Assembly: GCF_021495345.1 (NCBI RefSeq)
Contig: NZ_CP099397.1
Coordinates: forward strand, 2,790,001 to 2,854,000
DNA: 64,000 bases
Origin: Pseudomonas hydrolytica
GTDB taxonomy: Bacteria; Pseudomonadota; Gammaproteobacteria; Pseudomonadales; Pseudomonadaceae
Direction of reading: 5' to 3'
A model generated the notes under the pieces. The model ran no database searches. It saw only the letters and a program-made list of their open reading frames with translations, and was not told where the DNA came from. Positions within the stretch are counted from its first letter, which is position 1; each line of letters starts with the position of its first letter. A program made the translations under genes and the position numbers. Positions 25,351-34,226 of the stretch are shown in pieces.

Positions 25351-25761
25351 ATGGCACTGCATATCAAGCGTCAGGCGCTGGAGCAGGTTCTGGCTCACGC
25401 ACGCTGCGATCATCCCATCGAAGCCTGCGGCATCGTGGCGTCTTCACGGGAAGACCAGGTAGCGGCCCGGATAGTCCCGATGCACAACCAGGCGGCGTCA
25501 GAAACCTTCTTTCGGTTCGACTCGCGGGAGCAGTTCCAGGTGTTCCGGAGCCTGGATGAGCGCGACGAGGTTCACCGGGTGATCTACCACTCCCATACCG
25601 CGACCGAAGCCTATCCGAGCCGGGAGGACGTCGAGTATTCGAACGGCCCGGAGACGCATCACCTGATCGTGTCCACCTGGGAAAAGGCCAGGGAGCCCGT
25701 CCGAAGTTTCAGGGTACTGCACGGAAAGATCATCGAAGAGAGCATCTCCATTCTGGAGTAG
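25351..25761 (+). CDS. pdtG: JAMM (Mov34/MPN) metalloprotease, PdtG-like
   Basis: This 136-residue protein has a complete JAMM site: Glu24, then H80-S-H82 and, ten residues after His82, S90 and D93 (HSHT...PSRED). In the thioquinolobactin and PDTC pathways such enzymes trim residues after the GG of the sulfur carrier. Here the carrier gene already ends in GG codons, so a trimming step is not needed and the protease may remove the carrier from conjugates or act on another protein. It lies between the adenylyltransferase and carrier genes. Confidence 0.88.
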   Translation: MALHIKRQALEQVLAHARCDHPIEACGIVASSREDQVAARIVPMHNQAASETFFRFDSREQFQVFRSLDERDEVHRVIYHSHTATEAYPSREDVEYSNGPETHHLIVSTWEKAREPVRSFRVLHGKIIEESISILE

Positions 25762-25824
25762 CGCCTCTTCCAACATTTCTATCAGGAATGCCCCAAGCAG
25801 TTATTGGAGGCAAAGGAGTTCTAC

Positions 25825-26097
25825 ATGTCGATTTCAGTGATTGTCCCCACATTGCTGCGCCCGCTGACCAACGGGGAAAAGAAAGTTACCACCCAAGGCA
25901 ACTCGGTGGCCGAGGCTATCGACAATCTCGAGAGCCAGTACCCTGGCATCAAGGCCAGGCTGGTCAGCGCGGAACAGGTGCATCGCTTCGTGAATATCTA
26001 CGTCAACGAAGACGACATCCGCTTTGCCGATGGGCTCAACACGCCGGTCAAGGCCGGTGACAGTCTGACCGTATTGCCTGCCGTCGCAGGTGGCTGA
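25825..26097 (+). CDS. pdtH: MoaD/ThiS-like sulfur carrier protein, PdtH-like
   Basis: This 90-residue beta-grasp protein ends in Gly-Gly (residues 89-90), the site that is adenylated and turned into a thiocarboxylate sulfur donor. AAGGAG six bases before the ATG at 25825 fixes the start; a TTG at 25804 lies in the same frame. The fold is recognisable from SVAEAIDNLESQYPGIKARL and the final VKAGDSLTVLPAVAGG. It would give sulfur to the activated carboxylates of the metallophore precursor. Confidence 0.9.
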   Translation: MSISVIVPTLLRPLTNGEKKVTTQGNSVAEAIDNLESQYPGIKARLVSAEQVHRFVNIYVNEDDIRFADGLNTPVKAGDSLTVLPAVAGG

Positions 26098-26185
26098 TTC
26101 GTACACCAGGACACTGTTGAAAGAATGACCCCTGGTGATTCAAAGCCAGGGGCAAGTGCAACGCTTTTGTCTCTTGGTCTTGAAT

Positions 26186-28018
26186 ATGCCGACGCTCTTG
26201 AATGAATTCTCCTTGCTGCATGCATACACATCGTCTCTGCCGAAGTGGAATGCATTGCAGCGTTGCCTGACGGAACAGGCCAGGTTGCTGGGCATTCATC
26301 AGCTTTCGATTTCCTCGCCCGTGGATACGGGCGGCGCTGCGTTCGTGCTGCAGCACCCGGCCATCTCGCCCATCCAGGGCCATTACGTCTCTCCGTCCAA
26401 CTGGCTGCCGACGAGACACCTTTCGGAACTGCTGCTGCAGGCGGGCAGCGGCCTCATGTCCGTGCATGGCCGCGCAAGCGGCAAGGCGCAACCGCTGGGC
26501 GTGAACTACCTCTCGGCGTTGACCGCCGCCATGACGCTGCAGGGCACGCTGGCCGCCGCCGTGGGGCAACTGCGCGGGGGAGCATTCCATCAGGTTCGGG
26601 TATCGCCACTGGGATGCGGGCTGCTCGGTATCGGGCAGTATCTGGCTGGAGCCACCGCCCCGGAAGATCGTGAAGAGTTCCTGCCTGGCAGCTCCGATCC
26701 GCAGTTGAGGCCGCCATTCCGTTCCTCTGACGGCATCACTTTTGAGCTGGAAACGCTCGACAGCTCACCATGGCGCAACTTCTGGGCGGCCGTCGGTATT
26801 GAAGCGGAACTGGCCGGAACGGCCTGGAAAGGATTTCTGCTGCGCTATGCCAGAGCCATGTCACCGCTGCCAGCTGCATGCCTGGCAGCGTTGGCGCGCC
26901 TGCGTTACGTGAAGATCCAGCAATTGGCGGCACAAGCGGGCGTAGCGGTGGTTCCTGTGCGCAGCGTTGCGCAACGCCGGGAGGATCTGGATTACCAACA
27001 GACCCTGGGTGCGCCATGGCGCTTCGCGCTTGCCTCTGCCGCCCCGGAAAACACCCGGGATATAGCGGCTCCAGCACATCTCCCGCTGCAGGGCCTGCGC
27101 GTCGTCGAGTGCTGTCGGCGCATCCAGGGGCCACTGGCCGGGCATCTGCTGGCACTGCTGGGTGCCGAAGTCATTCGCCTGGAACCACCGGGTGGCGATC
27201 CGCTGCGCGCCATGCCGCCCTGCGCGGAAGGCTGTTCGGTGCGCTTCGATGCCTTGAACCATCTCAAGACTGTTCATGAGGTCGACATCAAATCCGCCCA
27301 GGGGCGCCAGTCGATCTACGAACTGGCCCGTGAGGCGGACGTCTTTCTGCATAACTGGGCACCCGGCAAGGCCCAGGAGCTGCTGCTGGATGCCGAGCAC
27401 CTGCACCGGGTTCAGCCACAACTGGTTTACGCCTATGCCGGTGGCTGGGGGCAGGCACCCGTCAGCGCCCCCGGTACCGACTTCACCGTCCAGGCCTGGT
27501 CGGGCGTGGCTGACGCCATTGCGACGGAGTCCGGTATCCAGGGCGGCTCCCTGTTCACCGTACTGGACGTGCTGGGCGGTGTGGTGGCGACGCTGGGGGT
27601 GACGGCGGCCTTGCTCAACCGTGCGGTCACGGGCACTGGCATCCACGTCGAAAGCTCGCTGCTGGGAACCGCTGATCTGCTGATGCAGGGCAACTGCACA
27701 GCATCGGCGGGCGTGCTGTCTGGCGTGCACCCAACGCGATCCGGCCTGATCGCCATCGATTGCCAACACCCTGATCAATTCCAGTCGCTGGCCACGCTGC
27801 TGGACATCCCTCTCGCCGCGGATACCTGCCAGGAACTGCTGGCGAAGCGCTTGCGTACACGCCCCGCTGCGCAATGGGAAACGCTGCTGAACGAGCACGG
27901 TATCGGTGCCTGCGTGGTCATCGAAGACCTCAGCCAGCTCGCCGCCGACTCGCGCATCGCCGAATGCCTGAACCACCAGACCTATTCCTCTGTCACTGCC
28001 CCCTGGAGCTTCCCATGA
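26186..28018 (+). CDS. pdtI: CoA-transferase family III (CaiB/BaiF)-like protein, PdtI-like
   Basis: This 610-residue protein has two CaiB-type parts. The first (to about 295) lacks the usual N-terminal Rossmann start, and its segment equivalent to the catalytic aspartate region reads NYLSALT. The second (about 300-610) begins with LQGLRVVEC and LLGAEVIRLEPPGGDP, the family start, and keeps an aspartate in FTVLDVLGG where the acyl-carrying Asp is expected. One active and one degenerate half is likely. It may move the acyl group between CoA and another thiol. The start is uncertain: ATG 26186 or GTG 26135. The stop overlaps the next ATG. Confidence 0.75.
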   Translation: MPTLLNEFSLLHAYTSSLPKWNALQRCLTEQARLLGIHQLSISSPVDTGGAAFVLQHPAISPIQGHYVSPSNWLPTRHLSELLLQAGSGLMSVHGRASGKAQPLGVNYLSALTAAMTLQGTLAAAVGQLRGGAFHQVRVSPLGCGLLGIGQYLAGATAPEDREEFLPGSSDPQLRPPFRSSDGITFELETLDSSPWRNFWAAVGIEAELAGTAWKGFLLRYARAMSPLPAACLAALARLRYVKIQQLAAQAGVAVVPVRSVAQRREDLDYQQTLGAPWRFALASAAPENTRDIAAPAHLPLQGLRVVECCRRIQGPLAGHLLALLGAEVIRLEPPGGDPLRAMPPCAEGCSVRFDALNHLKTVHEVDIKSAQGRQSIYELAREADVFLHNWAPGKAQELLLDAEHLHRVQPQLVYAYAGGWGQAPVSAPGTDFTVQAWSGVADAIATESGIQGGSLFTVLDVLGGVVATLGVTAALLNRAVTGTGIHVESSLLGTADLLMQGNCTASAGVLSGVHPTRSGLIAIDCQHPDQFQSLATLLDIPLAADTCQELLAKRLRTRPAAQWETLLNEHGIGACVVIEDLSQLAADSRIAECLNHQTYSSVTAPWSFP

Positions 28019-29715
28019 ACAACGCCGGCATCATCGACTTGGTTCCTGTCGAGGAACGCAAACGCTGGGCGCAGGACGGTACCTATCCGAACCGGCCCGT
28101 ATTCACGCTGTTCGCCAGCAAAGCCAAAGCGCATCCTGACAAGAAGGCCGTGCTGTCGCCGCAAGGCGACGTGACCTATGCCGAACTCCTGGATGCGGCC
28201 TTGCGTCTGGCCCACAGCCTGCGCGATTCGGGCATTGTGGCTGGCGACGTGGTGGCCTACCAGTTGACCAACCATTGGCTGTGCTGCGCCATCGACCTGG
28301 CGGTGGCGGCGCTCGGCGCCATCGTCGCGCCGTTCCCGCCGGGGCGCGGCAAGCTGGATATCCAGTCGCTGGTTCGTCGCTGCGACGCCCGGGCGGTGAT
28401 CGTCCCCGAAGCCTATGAAGGCATCGATCTGTGCGAGGTCATTGAATCGCTGCGCCCCACCCTGCTGTCCATGCGCCGGCTGATCGTCCAGGGGAACCCC
28501 CGCGAAGGATGGGTCACGCTGGATGAGCTGCTGAGTGCCGCGCCGCTGGACGTCGACAGCCTGCCCGAAGTGTGCCCGGACTCGCCGGTGCGTCTGCTGG
28601 TGTCCTCCGGCACCGAGTCTGAGCCCAAACTGGTGGCCTACTCGCACAATGCCCTGGTTGGCGGACGCGGGCGCTTCCTGCAACGCATCGCCCCGGACAG
28701 CGAAGAGTTCCGCGGCATGTACCTGATCCCGCTGGGTTCGTCCTTCGGATCTACCGCCACCTTCGGCGTGCTGTGCTGGCTGGGCGGTTCTCTGGTGGTG
28801 TTGCCCAAATTCGACGTGGACGAAGCCATCAAGGCGATTGCGGCACTCCGACCGAGCTTCATTCTCGGCGTGCCGACCATGCTGCAACGTATCGCCGCCC
28901 ATCCGCTGCTGCAGAGCGTCGACAAATCCAGCCTGCGCGGGCTGATCGTCGGCGGTTCGGTCATCGACGAGGCCACCGTGCGCAAATGCTGCGATGCCTT
29001 TGGCTGCGGCTTCATCAGCCTCTACGGTTCCGCCGACGGGGTGAACTGCCACAACACCTTGGACGATCCCATCGAGGTGGTGCTGAGCAGCGTCGGCAAG
29101 CCCAATCCGGCTGTCTGCGAGATTCGCCTGGTGGACGAAGACGGCCAGGAAGTGCCGCAAGGCGAGGTTGGCGAAATCACCGCTCGCGGGCCGTTGAGCC
29201 CCATGCAGTATGTCAACGCGCCGGAGCTGGACGAGCGTTACCGCGACCCGCAAGGCTGGGTCAAGACCGGAGATCTGGGCTTCATCAATGACAAGGGCTA
29301 TCTGGTACTGGCCGGTCGCAAGAAGGACATCATCATTCGCGGTGGCGCCAATATCAGCCCGGTTCAGATCGAAGGTCTGGTCATGGCGCATCCCGATGTC
29401 GTCACCGTGGCGTGCGTCCCTGTTCCCGACGCCGATCTCGGCCAGCGGGTGTGCCTGTGCGTCACCTTGCGCGAGGGGGCGGCGAAGTTTTCCCTGAAGG
29501 CGATCACCGACTTCCTGCGCGAACAAGGACTGGAGGTGAACAAGCTGCCCGAGTACCTGCGCTTCTACCGCACCCTGCCGCTGACTCCAGCCGGCAAGAT
29601 CGACAAAAAGGCACTGGCCGAAGAAGCCCACAAGCTGGGCGTTCTGGGCGTTGACCCGGTAGAGACAGGGCAACCAGCGCCGGGGCTGAGCCGCAGCCCG
29701 GTGGAGCACGTATGA
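28015..29715 (+). CDS. pdtJ: AMP-dependent acyl-CoA synthetase / AMP ligase, PdtJ-like
   Basis: This 566-residue ANL-family enzyme would adenylate a carboxylate (dipicolinate in the PDTC case) for attack by the sulfur carrier thiocarboxylate. The motifs seen are LLVSSGTESEPKLVAYSHN (phosphate loop), KTGDLGFINDKGYLVLAGRKKDIIIRGG split over the hinge, and the C-terminal lysine in LTPAGKIDKKAL. The ATG overlaps the pdtI stop, and the stop overlaps the receptor start, so translation is coupled across three genes. Confidence 0.87.
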   Translation: MNNAGIIDLVPVEERKRWAQDGTYPNRPVFTLFASKAKAHPDKKAVLSPQGDVTYAELLDAALRLAHSLRDSGIVAGDVVAYQLTNHWLCCAIDLAVAALGAIVAPFPPGRGKLDIQSLVRRCDARAVIVPEAYEGIDLCEVIESLRPTLLSMRRLIVQGNPREGWVTLDELLSAAPLDVDSLPEVCPDSPVRLLVSSGTESEPKLVAYSHNALVGGRGRFLQRIAPDSEEFRGMYLIPLGSSFGSTATFGVLCWLGGSLVVLPKFDVDEAIKAIAALRPSFILGVPTMLQRIAAHPLLQSVDKSSLRGLIVGGSVIDEATVRKCCDAFGCGFISLYGSADGVNCHNTLDDPIEVVLSSVGKPNPAVCEIRLVDEDGQEVPQGEVGEITARGPLSPMQYVNAPELDERYRDPQGWVKTGDLGFINDKGYLVLAGRKKDIIIRGGANISPVQIEGLVMAHPDVVTVACVPVPDADLGQRVCLCVTLREGAAKFSLKAITDFLREQGLEVNKLPEYLRFYRTLPLTPAGKIDKKALAEEAHKLGVLGVDPVETGQPAPGLSRSPVEHV

Positions 29716-31766
29716 AGAAATCAACCGGACACCTTCCTCGAAGGGGAACAGATGCAGTCGGCCAGACGGCCATGATCGCCTCGGTTCTGATCGGCGCTTT
29801 GTCGCCTGGAGCCCAGTTGGTATTTGCCGCGGATGGCACGGGTGCGCAGGTCGAGCCCCAGGCTCTGCCGGCGGTCACCGTCACGGCGGAGAAAATCGAG
29901 CGACCGCTGGAAAAAGTGCCCGCCAGCGTGGCGGTGATCGATGGCTGGGATGCCGAGCAGTCCGGCATCACCAGCCTGGCACAGCTGGAAGGGCGTATTC
30001 CTGGCCTATCGTTCCAGCCGTTCGGGCAGGCGGGTATGAATTCACCCGTCATGCGTGGGCTGACAGCCAACTTCAACAGCTTCTCCACCTCCACGCTGCT
30101 ACTGGTCGATGGCGTGCCCACGCTGACGGCGCAGGGGTTCGAGAGTGGCCTGCTGGATCTGGATCGCATCGAGGTCATTCGCGGCCCGCAATCCACGCTG
30201 TATGGACGCAACGCCGAGGCCGGCGTGATTGCCATCCACAGCCTGCCAATGGACGCCACACCAAGAGCCAGCGTGTCGGCGGAAGCCGGCAGCCGGGATA
30301 AGCGCGCGATGCGCTTCGCGCTCAGCCAGCCGCTGGTGGAGAACCGGCTCTATGCCAGCGTATCGGGCAGTTGGTCGAGCCAGGACGGTTTCATCGACAA
30401 CGCTCACACGGGGCACAAGGAGGACGATCGCGAACGGAGCAATCTCAATCTGGGGTTGCGCTGGACGCCAGGCGCTGCAACGGATGTGGTCATGCGCTAT
30501 ACGCGTCAGGAGTACGACGATGGCGCGTCCCTGTGGGGAGCACCCAGCGCTCCCACAAAGCAGGTCGCTTCCGGAACGCCGAGCTGGAATCGCTCCGAGG
30601 GGCAGACGTTGTCCCTCAATGTCCAGCATGCATTCGCCTCCGGCCTGCAGTTGCATTCGGTGACGGCCTGGAACGACTTCAAGGATCGAATCCAGCAGGA
30701 CACGGACTTCATGCCGGCGAACGTTCTGCACGTCGGACGTGACCATCATCTGCGCACGCTATCCCAGGAGTTCCGCCTGGAAGGGCAGTTCGGGGATTCC
30801 AGTTGGCTCGCTGGCGTTTACGGCGATCACAGCGACAACGACCTGCGCAGCATCAGCAAGACCATGATGGGTCTGTCGGACATGCGCGCCGATCAGAAAA
30901 GCAATACCGCCGCCCTGTTCACTCACTGGAACGTACCCCTGTCGGCTGACTGGTCCCTGGCTGCCGGAGCACGTATCGAGCGTAGCGAGGTGGAATTGCA
31001 GCCGCGAGGGGCCGCAAGTCAGAAAAAGGGCTGGACGCACGTCTCTCCAAAACTCGCTTTGCAATATCAGATAACCGCCGATCACCAATGGTATTTGAGC
31101 GCCAGCCGGGGCGTGCGCACCGGCGGTTTCAACGTACTGGCACCCATGATGGGTTATCCGTCCTACGACCCGGAGAAGAACTGGTCGTATGAAACCGGCC
31201 TCAAGGGTTGGCTTCTCGATAAGCGCATTCGCTACTCGCTAGCCGCCTACATCATGGACATCGATGACATGCAGGTCATGCAGATGCCCACCGTGGGCAT
31301 GATGTACATCACCAGTGCCGCAACGGCCACGTCCAAAGGCGTCGAGTTGGATGTGGACTACCTGCTCGGCGGCGGCTGGCAGCTCAAGGGCGGGCTGGCC
31401 TGGAACCGCACGCGCTTCGACCACTTCCGGGATGGCGCGGCCGATTACGACGGCAAGCGCAATCCGTTCGCGCCGGACCTGACCGGGCATATCGGCATCC
31501 GCTACGACGCCCCCCAGGGCTGGTACGCACAAGCCAGCGTGACAGGCAGCAGCAAGGTCTACCTGGATGCGGCCAACCAGTACCAACGCAACGGTTACGG
31601 CCTGGTGAACCTGGTGGCCGGATATCAGCGCGGCAACTGGGAAGTCGCGGCCTACGCCGACAACGTGACCGATCAGCGCTACGACGCAGTGGGCTACCAG
31701 AACGGCTTCGTCACCGTCTACAGCCCGCCGCGTGAAGCAGGCCTGCGGCTGTCATGGCGTATGTAA
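29712..31766 (+). CDS. pdtK: TonB-dependent metallophore receptor, PdtK-like
   Basis: This 684-residue outer-membrane receptor has a signal peptide (about 1-40, cleavage near VFAA-DG), a TonB-box-like stretch (LPAVTVTAE), a plug (about 50-170 with IEVIRGPQSTLYGRNAEAG) and a 22-strand barrel ending in methionine after LRLSWR. Its size and plug fit FptA/FyuA-type siderophore receptors, and its place in the operon matches PdtK, the PDTC receptor of Pseudomonas. It would take up the metal complex, with PdtE completing import. Confidence 0.88.
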   Translation: MKKSTGHLPRRGTDAVGQTAMIASVLIGALSPGAQLVFAADGTGAQVEPQALPAVTVTAEKIERPLEKVPASVAVIDGWDAEQSGITSLAQLEGRIPGLSFQPFGQAGMNSPVMRGLTANFNSFSTSTLLLVDGVPTLTAQGFESGLLDLDRIEVIRGPQSTLYGRNAEAGVIAIHSLPMDATPRASVSAEAGSRDKRAMRFALSQPLVENRLYASVSGSWSSQDGFIDNAHTGHKEDDRERSNLNLGLRWTPGAATDVVMRYTRQEYDDGASLWGAPSAPTKQVASGTPSWNRSEGQTLSLNVQHAFASGLQLHSVTAWNDFKDRIQQDTDFMPANVLHVGRDHHLRTLSQEFRLEGQFGDSSWLAGVYGDHSDNDLRSISKTMMGLSDMRADQKSNTAALFTHWNVPLSADWSLAAGARIERSEVELQPRGAASQKKGWTHVSPKLALQYQITADHQWYLSASRGVRTGGFNVLAPMMGYPSYDPEKNWSYETGLKGWLLDKRIRYSLAAYIMDIDDMQVMQMPTVGMMYITSAATATSKGVELDVDYLLGGGWQLKGGLAWNRTRFDHFRDGAADYDGKRNPFAPDLTGHIGIRYDAPQGWYAQASVTGSSKVYLDAANQYQRNGYGLVNLVAGYQRGNWEVAAYADNVTDQRYDAVGYQNGFVTVYSPPREAGLRLSWRM

Positions 31767-31834
31767 ACGGAGTCGTCGGAAGCCCGCCGGAACGGGCAGT
31801 GCCACCAGCAGCAAGCCAGAGAGGATGCGGGCAT

Positions 31835-34219
31835 ATGCAGCAAGAGAGACGGACTATCGGAATCTTCCTGGTCAGCCAGGATAAGCAATTGGCACTGGAC
31901 TTGGACATGGTGCTGGAAAGCGTGAACGGCTTGCTCAATGGCAATACCGATACGCCATTCGATGTGCCATCGGACGAGGAGTGCTTCCCCTATTGCCAGC
32001 TCTTCGCGCAGGCCTGTCGATACTTGCGCTCACAACGCCAGGACAAGCTGCCCGCCTTGTTTTCGCGGTGCTTCAACTCGCTGGCAACAGCCCGCCAGGC
32101 CCTGTCGGCTGGCGATCGGACGTTATCCCCAGTCGAGTGCGTATTGCTCGATACGCGGCATGAGGAGCCTCTCGATGACGACCCCTTCCTGCCGCTGACC
32201 CTGCAAACGCCACCGACCCGGCCCTCCCCCTGCTCCGCAATGCTGCTGTGCGAGGAGAAGGTTCTGGGCAAGTGGATGTGCCGCCTGGGCGGCAACCGCC
32301 TGGTGCGAGTGCCTCATTCCAATCCGTGGCAACGCCGCGCCGATATCCTCCGGCTGATTCTGGATCATCTGGAGCACGCCCATTTCAGTCGCATGCTCGC
32401 TCGCGCGAACCAGAAAGCCGACGGCCAGGTGACACTGGCACAACAGATTCATCAGCTCATGAGCGAACGCTGGGGCAATCAATGGGACTTCCATTTCTAC
32501 ACGGGTTCCATGGTGGCCGGCTTCATCGACTCGATGAAGACCCTGCTGCAGGGGACGGAAAACCGCTGTCTGACTGGCAACAACGAACACTCGTTGGCCG
32601 TGAGCGCGCTGGCCGGCTGGCAGCTGTATGGCCGTGCCTATGTGATCGCCATGACCTCCGGCATGATCGACGAAGCGCGTGGGACTCTGGCCAACCTCAA
32701 GCGTGCGGCGGCCCCTGGCATCATTGTCTGCGCCGACTCCCCGGAAACGGTCTGGTATCCATTCCAGGGCACGCTCGACGCCGACGGCAACGGACATGCG
32801 GTCATTGCCGCGCGCGGCTTGTGGCATGGATTCATGCGCACGCCCGATGACATGCCGACTTGCCTTGCGAGCGCCTTCCAGGCGCTCGATGAACGCCCCG
32901 CTCCAACCTTTGTCTTGGCCACGCAGAACGTGCTGGAGTCGCAGGCGAAAATCCCGGCAATCGTGGTTCAGCGCCCCTCCTCCCAGGCAACGACGCTTTC
33001 TTCCGCGCAATGCGAACGGCTGGATCATGCCGTGGCCGCAATCAACCACGACAATGCCCGGGTGCTGTGGCATTGCGGCCGACTCACGCCGGACGAGCGG
33101 AGTCAGGTTCTGCGCCTGGCTGAAAAAGCCGGCATCGCCCTGGTGGACAGCATCATTCATCCGGGCAGCGTGCCCGCTTTCCGCGAAGGCGTGCCGGTGC
33201 CGAACTATCTGGGGCCGCTGTCCATGTATGGATTCAACCGCGCGGTCTATGAATTCCTGGAAGCGCAGAACACCAGCGAGGAAGGCACTCCCTGGCTCTT
33301 TTTCCTCAAGGGCAAGGTGGAGCAATCCGCTACCCCGTATTCGGAAGGCAAGCTCAAGCGCAACTTCCGCATCGGCCAGGTCAACTGCAACAAGGCACAC
33401 CTATCGCCATTCACCCTGCTGGGGCTGGACGTCCGCTTGACGGACTTCCTGAACTATCTGGAACCACGCCTGCTGGTGGACGACGCCGTGCTGCATCGGC
33501 GTCGGGCGAACCTCGAACAATTGCAGAAGCTGCCGGCGGCTCAGCCAAGCGATCTGATCGAGACGATGCCGATGACCCCCAATTACTTCTTCCACCAATT
33601 GGGGTGTCTGGTGGTCGATCTGATCGAGTCGCAAGGCTATCGCTATACCGGGGTCTACGACGTTGGCCGTTGCGGTCTGTCGGCACTGCGCAACGTGGCA
33701 CGCACCGATCCCGGTTTCTCCGGCTGGTACGGCCGGGCCTTGATGGGGGACGGCCTGATGTCGCTGCCCTACATCGCCCTGAAGAACGAACGCAATGTGC
33801 TCGCGTTCATCGGTGATGGCGCTCGCGCAATAGCGCCGAATGTGGAACAGCGCCTGGTTGGCTCTTCGATCCGCGGCGTGGCTGGGCGTGGTGGCAACGT
33901 CACCGTTTTCTATCTGAGCAACGGCGTGCTTTCCATGATCCAGACCTACCTGGACAAACGCTACACGCTGAATGGCTGCAGCCAGGTCAACGTGCCGTTG
34001 ACGCAATGGAAGGAGGAACCCGTCGAGCACGCCGAAGACGATGTGACGGTTCATCGGCGCGTTATCCGGCGGTTCTGCCCGGAGCTGCTGGGCGAGGCCT
34101 TGATGGCCCCGCGGCGCGTCAATTTCTTCGATGTCTGGCTTGGGCATAACTCGGAGGGCGATGGCTTGAGCCTGATCTCGGAAGGGTCCTGGAGCCGCCT
34201 GCGTACTCATGGAGAGTGA
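31835..34219 (+). CDS. ThDP-dependent-enzyme-like protein of the metallophore operon
   Basis: This 794-residue protein has two regions that look like thiamine-diphosphate domains. The PYR-like domain (about 220-400) has a glutamate (Glu251 in NNEHSLAVSAL) where the cofactor-activating Glu sits, followed by the GMIDEARGTLANLKRAA stretch. The PP-like domain (about 600-740) has the GDG motif at 660-662. The first 200 residues are unassigned. The gene takes the place after pdtK. A carboligase or decarboxylase role is an inference. The ATG at 31835 follows GAGAGG; the frame could start at 31754, overlapping pdtK. Confidence 0.6.
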   Translation: MQQERRTIGIFLVSQDKQLALDLDMVLESVNGLLNGNTDTPFDVPSDEECFPYCQLFAQACRYLRSQRQDKLPALFSRCFNSLATARQALSAGDRTLSPVECVLLDTRHEEPLDDDPFLPLTLQTPPTRPSPCSAMLLCEEKVLGKWMCRLGGNRLVRVPHSNPWQRRADILRLILDHLEHAHFSRMLARANQKADGQVTLAQQIHQLMSERWGNQWDFHFYTGSMVAGFIDSMKTLLQGTENRCLTGNNEHSLAVSALAGWQLYGRAYVIAMTSGMIDEARGTLANLKRAAAPGIIVCADSPETVWYPFQGTLDADGNGHAVIAARGLWHGFMRTPDDMPTCLASAFQALDERPAPTFVLATQNVLESQAKIPAIVVQRPSSQATTLSSAQCERLDHAVAAINHDNARVLWHCGRLTPDERSQVLRLAEKAGIALVDSIIHPGSVPAFREGVPVPNYLGPLSMYGFNRAVYEFLEAQNTSEEGTPWLFFLKGKVEQSATPYSEGKLKRNFRIGQVNCNKAHLSPFTLLGLDVRLTDFLNYLEPRLLVDDAVLHRRRANLEQLQKLPAAQPSDLIETMPMTPNYFFHQLGCLVVDLIESQGYRYTGVYDVGRCGLSALRNVARTDPGFSGWYGRALMGDGLMSLPYIALKNERNVLAFIGDGARAIAPNVEQRLVGSSIRGVAGRGGNVTVFYLSNGVLSMIQTYLDKRYTLNGCSQVNVPLTQWKEEPVEHAEDDVTVHRRVIRRFCPELLGEALMAPRRVNFFDVWLGHNSEGDGLSLISEGSWSRLRTHGE

Positions 34220-34226
34220 ACACATT

